From: Flavobacteriales bacterium
GTDB lineage: Bacteria; Bacteroidota; Bacteroidia; Flavobacteriales_F; PHOS-HE28
Length of the DNA stretch: 34,707 nucleotides
Reading direction: 5' to 3'
Assembly: GCA_020848295.1 (NCBI GenBank)
Contig: JADLAI010000185.1
Location: forward strand, 1-34,707
The notes under the pieces are model-generated. The model ran no database searches, was not told the origin of the DNA, and saw nothing but the letters and a program-made list of their open reading frames with translations. Both the position numbers and the translations under genes were made by a program. Shown in pieces: positions 16,516-24,572 of the stretch (the stretch's first letter is position 1; each line of letters begins with the position of its first letter).

Positions 16516-18285
16516 ATGGCACTCCCGATCCGGTGCAAAGGACTCCTTTCGGCCATCGCGGCTACCGTGGCCCTCTCGCCGACCTTCGCCCAGGTCTACA
16601 TGCCCGACCCGAACCTGCGCAGCTGGGTGGATAACCAATTCCCCGGAGCGATCGATGGTGTGTTCATCGATCAGGCCCATCCGGATGTAGCCAACGCGAC
16701 CGAACTGCAGATCATCAACGCCGACGTGTCCAACCTCACCGGCATCGGCGCCTTCGGCAACCTGCAGGTGTTGGTGCTGGAGGGGAACCCCTTGAACGGC
16801 AACACGCTGGAGATCCCCGCGAGCCTCATGTCCCTGGGCATGATCGACTGTGGCTTGAGCGGCACGCTCGACCTCTGCTTCGCACAGAACAGTTCCCTGC
16901 AGACCCTCTCCGTCCAGAACAACCAGCTGACCAGCATAGCGTGGTGCGGGGACAGGCCGAGCGTTGGGTTGAACGCGTCGCATAACCTGCTTGCGGGCTG
17001 GACCGGCGAGCCACCTTCCGACATGGGCTATATGAACCTCGCCCACAATGCGCTCGCCACGGTACCCGATGGTCTGTTGGCCACATGGATCGATGTCTCC
17101 CACAACCAGCTCACCGATCTGCCTTGGACCTATTGGGCGACCAGCCAGACCTTGATCGCGCACCACAACCTGCTCACCACCCTGCCGGAGTACGCCTGCA
17201 CCTTCATGAACGGCTTGCTGGACCTGAGCTACAACCTGATCGAGGCGGTGACGCTCCCAGCCCAGGTCTGCGACGGCACCGGTACACTGGACCTGAGCCA
17301 TAATCCCCTCACTGGCGGGATCACCAACCTGCCCTCCGCGCTCCGAGTGCTGACCATCACGGACACCCAATTGGACTGTCTCCCACAATTACCGCTCACG
17401 CTGGAAGAGCTGGTATGTACCGGCAACAGCTTCACCTGTCTTCCCAACATCCCCGAATACCTGGACCTCGCCCAGGCCAACTTCGGATTCGAACCGATGG
17501 TGTGCGTCCACCCGATGCCCTGCTCCATCGCCCCACCGAGCCTGGTGCTGCGAGCCTGTCTGCAGGGCGCGTGGGACCCGGATCTTGGCCTGATGCGCGA
17601 TGATCTTCGGGCACAAGGCCTGGTACCGCTCACCGAGCCGTATTCGGCGGCGGGATACGCGTACATGAACAACGTCACCCCGCTCACGATCACGGCGGAC
17701 ATGCTGGAAACGGAAGGCCCTGAGGCGATCGTGGACTGGGTGATCATCGAATGGCGTACGGCGCCGGACATGCCGGGCCTGCTGCAGCAAAGCGTTCCGG
17801 CCCTGATGTTGCGGAACGGATCGGTGATCGCCACCACGGGCGAGCCGCTGCACTACATGCAGATACCCCAGGGCAACTACCGGATCGCGGTAAAGCACCG
17901 CAACCATCTCGGTGCCATCACCTTTTCCACGCCCGCCTTCGGTGCCGGAACGACCACTGTGGACATCATGGCGGCGGCGGGCACCCAGGTAAACCCCTTC
18001 GCGATCGCCGCGGCGCCGGACGGCACCCGCATGCTGGTGATGGGCGACGCGACGAGCGACAAGGTGGTGAAGTACACCGGCGCGGACAACGACCGCGACC
18101 CCATCCTACAGGCGATCGGCGGTACCATCCCGACGCAGGTGATTGCCGGGCAATACCGTTGGGAGGACCTGAACATGGACGGACAGGTCAAATACGTGGG
18201 GCTGGATAACGATAGGGACCTGATCCTTCAGGTCATCGGCGGTGACATACCCTCGAACACGCGCGGGCAGGTCCCGATCTACTGA
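16516..18285 (+). CDS. Secreted leucine-rich-repeat protein with duplicated dockerin-like C-terminus
   Basis: Encodes 589 residues with a signal peptide ending near AFAQ at about residue 26. Residues about 50-330 are irregular leucine-rich repeats (LQVLVLEGNPL, LQTLSVQNNQLTSI, WIDVSHNQLTDLP, LLDLSYNLIEAV), probably extracellular. A beta-rich segment follows (about 345-505). The last 80 residues contain two copies of a module: VVKYTGADNDRDPILQAIGG and QVKYVGLDNDRDLILQVIGG, the second preceded by DLNMDGQ, which looks like a dockerin or EF-hand calcium loop. No T9SS type A sorting domain (PNP...G..Y) is seen, so the duplicated end may serve as an attachment or binding module. Starts 52 bases after acs; binding partner unknown. 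Confidence 0.82.
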   Translation: MALPIRCKGLLSAIAATVALSPTFAQVYMPDPNLRSWVDNQFPGAIDGVFIDQAHPDVANATELQIINADVSNLTGIGAFGNLQVLVLEGNPLNGNTLEIPASLMSLGMIDCGLSGTLDLCFAQNSSLQTLSVQNNQLTSIAWCGDRPSVGLNASHNLLAGWTGEPPSDMGYMNLAHNALATVPDGLLATWIDVSHNQLTDLPWTYWATSQTLIAHHNLLTTLPEYACTFMNGLLDLSYNLIEAVTLPAQVCDGTGTLDLSHNPLTGGITNLPSALRVLTITDTQLDCLPQLPLTLEELVCTGNSFTCLPNIPEYLDLAQANFGFEPMVCVHPMPCSIAPPSLVLRACLQGAWDPDLGLMRDDLRAQGLVPLTEPYSAAGYAYMNNVTPLTITADMLETEGPEAIVDWVIIEWRTAPDMPGLLQQSVPALMLRNGSVIATTGEPLHYMQIPQGNYRIAVKHRNHLGAITFSTPAFGAGTTTVDIMAAAGTQVNPFAIAAAPDGTRMLVMGDATSDKVVKYTGADNDRDPILQAIGGTIPTQVIAGQYRWEDLNMDGQVKYVGLDNDRDLILQVIGGDIPSNTRGQVPIY

Positions 18286-18415
18286 TCCGCAAGCACCACG
18301 GTCCACGGCGGCCGTAACAGCATTTGCAAGGCGAACGACCGATCAACACCACCCGGTTCACTTCTCGGGCGCCAAACGTCGATCGCCCGACATTCCCCCA
18401 GATGAGCTTCGCACC

Positions 18416-18784
18416 ATGCGTGGCCTGTGGACCATCGTCCTCCTCGTCCTGGGCAACCTGTTCATGACCCTGGCCTGGTACGGGCACCTGCGCTTCAAGG
18501 ATCATCCGTCGCTGGCTAAGCTCGGCCTTTTCGCGGTGATCCTTATCAGCTGGGGCATCGCCTTCTTCGAGTACTGCCTCCAGGTGCCGGCCAATCGCTT
18601 GGGCTTTCTCGACCACGGCGGCCCTTACACGCTCATCCAATTGAAAGTGATCCAGGAAGTGATCACGCTTGCCGTCTTCGTGGGCTTCACCTTGGTCGCC
18701 TTCAAAGAGGAGTCCTTCCGCTGGAACCACGCACTTGCCGGGGTATTGCTGGTGGTGGCGGTGTGGCTGGTGTTCAAGAAATAG
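18416..18784 (+). CDS. DMT family protein (DUF486)
   Basis: Encodes 122 residues with four membrane helices covering nearly the whole protein. The DUF486 pattern is clear: NLFMTLAWYGHLRF, ILISWGIAFFEYCLQVPANRLG, LKVIQEVITLAVFVGF and a C-terminal LVVAVWLVFKK. These are small relatives of drug/metabolite transporters with no established substrate. ATG 18416 is chosen because the upstream part of the frame has no membrane or family features. The gene is single and convergent with the TonB receptor: only 2 bases separate the two stop codons. Confidence 0.9.
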   Translation: MRGLWTIVLLVLGNLFMTLAWYGHLRFKDHPSLAKLGLFAVILISWGIAFFEYCLQVPANRLGFLDHGGPYTLIQLKVIQEVITLAVFVGFTLVAFKEESFRWNHALAGVLLVVAVWLVFKK

Positions 18785-18786
18785 GT

Positions 18787-20793
18787 TCAACCCAAGGTCC
18801 AACGGAGGCCTAAGAACCCGCGGATCCCTTGCAGCGGCGCATAGATGTACGAGGGATCGAAGCTGTACCCGTTGGGATTGTCGATCGGATCGTTCACCCG
18901 CCGATCGAAGGGATCAAAAGGACGCATGATCGGATCCTTCGGCACGAAATCAAGTAGGTTCTTCAGTCCACCATAGACCTCGATACCACGACCGGCCCTG
19001 TACTTCACCTGTACGTTCAGCAAAGCATGTGTCAAACCGTGATCCGGACGGAAGTCGTTCGGGAACACCGGCAAGCGCATCGGGCCATAGACCTGACCGG
19101 TCAGGTCGGTCGACCATCGAACGGACCAGTCGTAGCTGGCGGTGAAGGTGCCCGACCAACGCGGTGCGAAGTAAATGTCCGATCGTCGCCCATCCTGAAC
19201 AGTGAACACCTCCATGTAGGTCACTCCCGCAGATAGTCGGAGCGGCATGGCAGATCGCGCGTTCACGGTGACACTGGCACCTCGTGACACGGCATGGCCA
19301 TCGAGGTTGGCATAGATGATCAACTCCGGATCGGTCGTATAGTCTGGCAGGATACGGTCCGTGAAGTAGGTATGGAACAGGGTGCCATCGAGCCCGAAGG
19401 AACGCTCCTCTCCCGGCCATCGCTTCACGACGTTGATCGCCCCATTGATCGACCGCTCCGGGCGCAGCGACTCGGCGATCACCACGGTCCTGGCACCGGT
19501 CAAAGCCGCGTGGTCCTCCGCGAAAAGATTCACCACCCTGAAACCCGTGCCGAAGTTGCCTCGCACCACCCAACGGTCGTTCGGCGCCCATTTGTAGGCC
19601 AACCGCGGCGAATGCACCAACCCATGGTCCTTGTCAAGATCGGAGCGGATACCGACCAACAACTTGTGCAGTTCGTTAATGCTCCATTCATCCTGTAGGA
19701 ACAGCCCCGGCAACGGACGTTTCTCAGGCCGATCCTGTATGAACTCACCGTCGCTATCGAACACGCTCGTGGCCGGCGTATCGTCATTGTAGGAGGTGTA
19801 CCGGTAAGCAAGACCCGCGAGTACTTCATGCCTTCCGCCTAAGCGTTCACCCCACGACAATTGGCCGAAGAGCACCCGTTGGTCGGCATCATAGCGCGTG
19901 GTACCGTACCAAGACCGTTGCGCATGGCCATTGGCACTGACCTGAAGCATGACCCGCGAAGCCATGGGCAACTGGTACTGCCCGATCAACTCCCATCGAC
20001 GCGTACCGATGACCTCACCGTAAACACTGTCCGACCCTGCGAACTCCGGTGCCCATTGCACCTGCCCTCCCCAACGCTCCTCGACCACATAGCGCCCCGC
20101 AAGGCTCGCCATTCGCTTGTCGGGGCGTGATAGTGCCACCTTGTTGAAGATCGAGATCCGATCCTGCAACGTGACATCCGTGAATCCATCACCGTTCTCA
20201 TCACGCGGATCCCCGTATCGAAAAAGGTTCACACCGACCAGATCACTGACCCGCCCTTTGCCAAAGCGCGCACCCAGGTCCAGGCTCATCTCCTGCCAGT
20301 TCGTGACCATCACATCCGCTGAGGCACGCGGTGCAAAGGCTGGATCGCGCGTGATCACATTGATGATCCCGCCCATCGCTTCACTGCCATGAAGGGAGGA
20401 GCCGGGCCCTTTCATGACCTCCACCCTTTCAATCATGCTGATGGGGATGCCGCTTAGCCCATAAACAGTACTGAGGGCGCTCACGATCGGCATGCCATCG
20501 ATCAGTACCATCGTGTAGGGTCCTTCCATGCCATTGATATGGATGTCACCCGTATTGCACACACTGCAATTCAACTGGGACCGGACCCCGTTCACCATGC
20601 CCACTGCATCGAAGAGCACTGGACTCGGGTTCTTCCGGAACAGTTTTGGCGAGACCACCTCGATGGCGACCGGGCTCTCGCTGCGGCTCACCTCGCGCAT
20701 CGTACCAGTGATCACCACCTCTTCCAACTCAGCACCCGTAGGCTCCAGATGGATGTCGCCCAGGTCGCTGTCCACTTCGCTTTTCACAAGCAC
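18787..20793 (-). CDS. TonB-dependent receptor, main part (plug and barrel) of a frameshifted gene
   Basis: The frame covers 668 residues and could begin only at a GTG at 20793, inside what should be a longer protein. It starts in the end of a carboxypeptidase-like domain, then has the TonB-box region (ELEEVVITGTM), a plug (about 45-160: MVLIDGMPIVSALSTVYGL, MIERVEVMKGPGSSLHGSEAMGGIINVIT) and a 22-strand type barrel ending in FLGLRWTLG. It would import a scarce nutrient across the outer membrane. A Cys-x-x-Cys (NCSVCNTGDI) lies in the plug. The signal peptide and first domain are in another frame at 20784-21035. A DtxR-like operator upstream suggests metal-ion control. Substrate not identifiable from sequence. 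Confidence 0.85.
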   Translation of the reverse strand: MLVKSEVDSDLGDIHLEPTGAELEEVVITGTMREVSRSESPVAIEVVSPKLFRKNPSPVLFDAVGMVNGVRSQLNCSVCNTGDIHINGMEGPYTMVLIDGMPIVSALSTVYGLSGIPISMIERVEVMKGPGSSLHGSEAMGGIINVITRDPAFAPRASADVMVTNWQEMSLDLGARFGKGRVSDLVGVNLFRYGDPRDENGDGFTDVTLQDRISIFNKVALSRPDKRMASLAGRYVVEERWGGQVQWAPEFAGSDSVYGEVIGTRRWELIGQYQLPMASRVMLQVSANGHAQRSWYGTTRYDADQRVLFGQLSWGERLGGRHEVLAGLAYRYTSYNDDTPATSVFDSDGEFIQDRPEKRPLPGLFLQDEWSINELHKLLVGIRSDLDKDHGLVHSPRLAYKWAPNDRWVVRGNFGTGFRVVNLFAEDHAALTGARTVVIAESLRPERSINGAINVVKRWPGEERSFGLDGTLFHTYFTDRILPDYTTDPELIIYANLDGHAVSRGASVTVNARSAMPLRLSAGVTYMEVFTVQDGRRSDIYFAPRWSGTFTASYDWSVRWSTDLTGQVYGPMRLPVFPNDFRPDHGLTHALLNVQVKYRAGRGIEVYGGLKNLLDFVPKDPIMRPFDPFDRRVNDPIDNPNGYSFDPSYIYAPLQGIRGFLGLRWTLG

Positions 20794-21035
20794 AGTCCCT
20801 TCTCCAGCCGGTGACCGACCAATGATAGCAGCACGACCTGGTAGCCGACGGGCACCCCTTCCAGGCGGAACAGCCCACTCATATCGGTCGCCACCCCGGT
20901 GCCCGTCCCCTTCACCAGGGTGTTGACGAACGCCAACGGACCATCGGGTCCCACCACCCGGCCAGTGATCACTCCGGTCTGTCCCAGTATTGTACCTGAG
21001 GTGACCACCATAAGGACGTAAAGAATGATCCGCAT
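20784..21035 (-). pseudogene. 5' fragment of the TonB-dependent receptor (signal peptide and carboxypeptidase-like domain)
   Basis: Encodes 83 residues: signal peptide (MRIILYVLMVVTSGTILGQ), then GVITGRVVGPDGPLAFVNTLVKGTGTGVATDMSG, a typical N-terminal CarboxypepD_reg-like domain of Bacteroidota TonB receptors, then it runs out of frame. Adding one G to the GGG of the minus strand (CCC at 20797-20799 on the plus strand) joins ...GHRLEKG directly to TVLVKSEVDSDLG of the downstream frame and restores one continuous receptor of about 750 residues. So this is the broken start of the same gene, either a true 1-base deletion or a sequencing error at a homopolymer. The ATG at 21035 lies just after a TAGATTTG promoter element. 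Confidence 0.82.
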
Positions 21036-21043
21036 ATTTTATA

Positions 21044-21051
21044 CAAATCTA
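21044..21051 (-). promoter_or_regulatory. Candidate -7 promoter element of the TonB receptor gene
   Basis: TAGATTTG on the minus strand matches TAnnTTTG exactly and lies 8 bases before the ATG. A TTA of the operator sits at about -33 spacing. The surrounding 21035-21085 stretch is far more AT-rich than the rest of the window. Confidence 0.5.
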
Positions 21052-21055
21052 TTAT

Positions 21056-21074
21056 TTATTTTAGACTTACCTAA
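21056..21074. promoter_or_regulatory. DtxR/IdeR/MntR-like operator upstream of the TonB receptor
   Basis: The minus strand reads TTAGGTAAGTCTAAAATAA, which agrees with the DtxR-type consensus TWAGGTTAGSCTWACCTWA at 15 of 19 positions and with its core TTAGGTTAGCCTAA at 12 of 14. It lies between the -33 and -7 positions of the receptor promoter, where a metal-loaded repressor would block transcription. The match to the known consensus is by eye; the regulator is not in this window. Confidence 0.5.
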
Positions 21075-21237
21075 TTTTTAGATTATCCGATCCATTGCCA
21101 CCGACCATCGGGACAGGCGCGTATTCCGGATCAGTTATAAGGATCTGGGAAGAGGGCCCGAAGGAGTTCATCCCACGGACCACAACGAGACATGAGCACG
21201 GATGCCATGAAAGACACTCGGCGCGATCGCGGATAGT

Positions 21238-22185
21238 CTATGTCACGATGGGAGCGCCCGCCGGATAGCGCACCTTCCCACGCTGGCGCATATACAGGTC
21301 ATAGATGACCCCATCCGCCAGACCCACCTTGGGCACGAACACCTCCTCGATGCCCGCATAATCCATCACCTGCAAAAAGATGTCCGCCGCCGGGATGATC
21401 ACGTCGGCTCGGTCGGGTCGCAGACGCAGCAGCTTCACCCGGTCCTCGAAGGAATGGTTCGCAATGCGGTCGCGCTGGTCCTTGATGTCCTGTCGCGAGA
21501 GCGGCTCACCGAACGTGTTGCCGTTCTCCTTGAAGATCCGGTTGATGTTACCACCCGTACCGATCCCCATGAGCGACCCATGTTGCACGCGGAGTTCGTC
21601 GAGGAACGCACGCATCTCCGCCCAACTCGCGGACTGCACCTTGCCTTTGAGGGTTCGGACCGTTCCGACCTTGAAGCTCGCGCTCTTCACGCGTCGCCCC
21701 TGCTCCAACCAGGTGAGCTCGGTACTGCCGCCGCCCACATCGATGTACAGGTAGCTGCGGTCCTTCAACAGGTCCTGGGTCCAGAAGGTGTTCACGATCA
21801 GGTCCGCTTCCACACGGCCGCTGATCACTTCAATGTGGATGCCGCTCTCCATCTCCACCCGCGCGAGCACCTCGTCCCGGTTGGTGGCCTCACGCATGGC
21901 ACTGGTGGCACAACAGCGCAGGTAGGGCACGTTGTACACCTCGGTGAGCAGCCGGAATGCCTTCAGGCTCTTGATCAGGTAGTCGCACTTCGCTCGGCTG
22001 ATGGCCCCGCTGTCGAACACATCCTCACCCAATCGGATGGGCACACGCACCAGCGTCTGCTTCTTGATGACCGGATGGTCGTCCCGCTCGATCACCTCGC
22101 CCACGAGCAGGCGCACTGCGTTGGATCCGATGTCGATGGCAGCGTATGTGAGGTCGCGGTCGATGTGGCGAAGGTAACCCTCCAT
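21238..22185 (-). CDS. Ppx/GppA family phosphatase (exopolyphosphatase-like)
   Basis: Encodes 315 residues, the short form with only the two actin-like domains and no C-terminal HD extension. Nucleotide-binding motifs are present: AAIDIGSNAVRLLVGEV (about 15-31) and YIDVGGGSTELTWLEQG (about 145-162), with the catalytic-type Glu region CATSAMREATNRDEV near 110-125. The family removes terminal phosphate from polyphosphate or hydrolyses pppGpp. It reads toward the TonB receptor gene but is about 200 bases away, with the receptor's own promoter in between. No polyphosphate kinase gene is adjacent. The first ATG is used; a later in-frame start is possible. Confidence 0.9.
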   Translation of the reverse strand: MEGYLRHIDRDLTYAAIDIGSNAVRLLVGEVIERDDHPVIKKQTLVRVPIRLGEDVFDSGAISRAKCDYLIKSLKAFRLLTEVYNVPYLRCCATSAMREATNRDEVLARVEMESGIHIEVISGRVEADLIVNTFWTQDLLKDRSYLYIDVGGGSTELTWLEQGRRVKSASFKVGTVRTLKGKVQSASWAEMRAFLDELRVQHGSLMGIGTGGNINRIFKENGNTFGEPLSRQDIKDQRDRIANHSFEDRVKLLRLRPDRADVIIPAADIFLQVMDYAGIEEVFVPKVGLADGVIYDLYMRQRGKVRYPAGAPIVT

Positions 22186-22212
22186 GATGGTGCCCGTTCG
22201 CTCATGGTCCGA

Positions 22213-22237
22213 TTGGCGTATCGCCGGGTTTCGCCAA
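22213..22237. repeat. Inverted repeat between ppx-like gene and T9SS cargo gene
   Basis: TTGGCG (22213-22218) and CGCCAA (22232-22237) form a perfect inverted repeat, with a nested GGCG-tat-CGCC (22215-22225). It lies in the 105-base region between two divergent genes and could be an operator. Confidence 0.3.
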
Positions 22238-22290
22238 CTTCACACAACCGTTCACCGCACGACACGTCATTCTACAAGAACCGAGTCCAC

Positions 22291-24420
22291 GTGATCAAGA
22301 CCGCCACACTCCTATTCGCTCTTTGCCTTGCCTGCCGCACCCTCGCAGTGGAGGTCTTCATGAGCACCTTTGACGCCACTTGCTTCCAATGCAATGGCAT
22401 AGCGACGGCCAATGCCTCCGGCGGTTTGCCGCCATACAGCTTTGTATGGAGTCCGGCTCCACCAGCAGGTCAAGGCACGCCGAATGCCACGGGCCTTTGC
22501 CCCGGTGAGTACAGCGTGGAAGTGACCGACGGCATGGGCCAGACCGCAGTGGGCTTTGTGACGATCAACATGTTGGGGGGGCTGAACATGTTCGTACCCG
22601 CACAGGAACTCCAGTTCGCTTGTGATGGCGGCTGCACGGGTTGGGCCGTCGCTTCATTGAGCACCATGGGTGGTACACCGCCCTACAACTTCGATCATCC
22701 ATTTTCCGAAGTGAATGGTAACAATGTGACGTTCGCCGGCCTCTGTCCAGGCACGAACCTGATCACGGTGACCGACGTGAACGGGTGCGCAGGGACCATC
22801 CAGACCAACATCACCAGCTCAGGGATCGGGTTCCCTGACATCCTCAGCACATCGTCGGCCTGCGGCACACTCTCCAACGGCTCGGTGACCATGCCGGGTG
22901 AATTCGGCGGTGACATCGCCTATTGGGTGCAAAGCCCCACCTTCGATTCCATCTACAACTTCGGCAGTAGCGCGGGGCCCTACACCTTGGGTGGCATACC
23001 GGCCGGTACGCACACGGTGTACTACTGGTGGAACCAAGGTGGGATCAACGGCATTCCGGGTGTGGCGTACTGCACAACCGGCACCGAGTTCACCATCGGC
23101 TCGTTGTCCGGGCCTTGCGGCCGTGTGCAAGGCAGGGTCTACCACGATGCGGACGAGAACTGCGCGTTCAACGGCTTCGACCTCGGCCAACCCTACCGGG
23201 TGCTCACGATACAACCGGGTGATCAGTACGCCATGACCGATGCCATCGGTCTCTATCAGCGCAATTTGGGATTCGCTACCTATCTAGTGCAGCAGCCCGT
23301 AACACCAGACGAAGCATGGTCATGCCCATCCACGGGCTCCGCGGACTTCACGCTCGATGCAGGAACACCCCTCGCGACCATCGACTTCGCTAACCTGAGC
23401 ACCGTGCCGCATGACCTGAGTGTGAGCCTGAGCAGCACCAACGCACGGCCCGGATTCGCTACGCAAGTATGGATGACCGTCGTGAACAATTCGGCCTTTC
23501 CGAGCGGTCAAGTGAACATTGCCCTTTCGTACGATGCCGTGCTCCTCGCTCCATCCACTTCCAGTTGGAGCCTACCGGCCATGGCCCCCTACGCAACCGT
23601 CACCCTCACCTTTACCGCCAACGTGCCTGCCGATATCTCATTGCTCGGGACGATGTTGAACTACGTGGCCACCGTGAGCAATTCAGCCAGTGAAACGAAT
23701 ACCACGAACAACACCACGCTGCTGGATGTGACCATCACAGGCAGTTACGACCCCAACGACAAGCACGGTATCACCAGTAGCCGCACCAGCGGTGACCAGT
23801 ATTTCCGGGACCAGGATACCCACATCGACTACACCGTACGGTTCCAGAACACCGGCACCGCTGCGGCGGAGACCGTGGTGATCCGCGATGTGCTCGACAC
23901 CGACCTCGACATCACCTCGCTCCAGGTCCTCGGTGCCTCACACGCCTTCACGCCGTCCTTCGGCGAAGGCCGTGAACTCGTCCTCACCTTCAACGCGATC
24001 AACCTGCCGGACAGCACCGCCGATCTGCTCGGCAGCCAGGGCTACATCAGCTACCGCATCAAACCCGATGCAGGCATCATGGTCGGTGAGATCATCGAGA
24101 ACAACGCTGGCATCTACTTCGACTTCAACCCGCCGATCATCACCAACACCGCGACGCATGTGGTGGAGATAAGCACAGGCATAGCACCTGCATCGCGCAA
24201 CGAAATCCAGGTGATGCCCAACCCGGCGAACGAGGTGCTCTACGTTTCGACTCCCACCAACAGCACCGGCCTATTGCAGGTATTCACGATCGATGGGCGC
24301 ATGATGCACGTCCCAGCTACGCACCGAGAGAACCTCACTGAGTTGGATGTACGCGATCTCGCGCCGGGCACTTACATCATGCGCACACTCGAGGGCGCAG
24401 CCCGCTTCATGAAGCAGTGA
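22291..24420 (+). CDS. Secreted T9SS cargo protein with SprB-like repeats and type A sorting domain
   Basis: Encodes 709 residues from GTG 22291, which opens a compact signal peptide (IKTATLLFALCLACRTLA); an upstream ATG at 22204 is less likely. Residues about 25-95 and 100-170 are SprB/PKD-like repeats (ASGGLPPYSFVWSP, GLCPGEYSVEVTDGMGQ). A third beta domain follows, then a Cna-like segment (GRVYHDADENCAFNG, about 277-350), a DUF11-like domain and the conserved SYDPNDK domain (about 485-635) seen in many Bacteroidota surface proteins. The end (about 641-709: VMPNPANEVLYVS to LAPGTYIMRT) is a type A C-terminal domain that directs export by the type IX system. Probable surface or secreted adhesion-type protein. 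Confidence 0.87.
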   Translation: MIKTATLLFALCLACRTLAVEVFMSTFDATCFQCNGIATANASGGLPPYSFVWSPAPPAGQGTPNATGLCPGEYSVEVTDGMGQTAVGFVTINMLGGLNMFVPAQELQFACDGGCTGWAVASLSTMGGTPPYNFDHPFSEVNGNNVTFAGLCPGTNLITVTDVNGCAGTIQTNITSSGIGFPDILSTSSACGTLSNGSVTMPGEFGGDIAYWVQSPTFDSIYNFGSSAGPYTLGGIPAGTHTVYYWWNQGGINGIPGVAYCTTGTEFTIGSLSGPCGRVQGRVYHDADENCAFNGFDLGQPYRVLTIQPGDQYAMTDAIGLYQRNLGFATYLVQQPVTPDEAWSCPSTGSADFTLDAGTPLATIDFANLSTVPHDLSVSLSSTNARPGFATQVWMTVVNNSAFPSGQVNIALSYDAVLLAPSTSSWSLPAMAPYATVTLTFTANVPADISLLGTMLNYVATVSNSASETNTTNNTTLLDVTITGSYDPNDKHGITSSRTSGDQYFRDQDTHIDYTVRFQNTGTAAAETVVIRDVLDTDLDITSLQVLGASHAFTPSFGEGRELVLTFNAINLPDSTADLLGSQGYISYRIKPDAGIMVGEIIENNAGIYFDFNPPIITNTATHVVEISTGIAPASRNEIQVMPNPANEVLYVSTPTNSTGLLQVFTIDGRMMHVPATHRENLTELDVRDLAPGTYIMRTLEGAARFMKQ

Positions 24421-24434
24421 CCCGGCAGGCATTC

Positions 24435-24468
24435 ATCAGCTAATCGACCAATTTGCTAATCAGCTAAT
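24435..24468. repeat. AT-rich direct repeat downstream of the AAA/DUF4143 gene
   Basis: ATCAGCTAAT occurs at 24435-24444 and again at 24459-24468, within an AT-rich stretch in otherwise GC-rich DNA. It directly borders the remnant copy of the valS 3' end, so it may mark the edge of the inserted segment. Confidence 0.4.
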
Positions 24469-24511
24469 TGCCTCATCCTTTCTTCCAGCGTCTTGAACTT
24501 GGCTTCGGCGT
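24456..24511 (-). pseudogene. Remnant copy of the valS 3' end
   Basis: On the minus strand this reads NAEAKFKTLEERMRQLAD and a TAG stop (24458-24456), closely matching the true ValRS C-terminus DAEAKIKALEERLAVLK. Bases 24477-24511 match 25838-25872 at 32 of 35 positions, in the same orientation. The frame is closed by a TGA a few codons upstream, so it is not part of a whole gene. It lies downstream of the AAA/DUF4143 gene, while the intact valS lies upstream of it. Confidence 0.6.
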
Positions 24512-24572
24512 TGCTTGGCGATCATCCGAAGTTGGGCGCGTTCCGCATGGATGCAGCTCGTTGGCGAAGGGG

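Noticed and set aside
20784-20800. Programmed ribosomal frameshift in the TonB receptor
   Set aside because: There is only a GGG run, with no slippery heptamer or clear downstream structure, and such receptors are not known to use frameshifting. A deletion or sequencing error is simpler.
21454-22290. Long N-terminal extension of the T9SS cargo protein
   Set aside because: It overlaps the Ppx/GppA gene on the other strand and would bury the signal peptide.
24435-24468. CRISPR or tandem repeat array
   Set aside because: Only two copies of a 10-base unit are present, without regular spacers.
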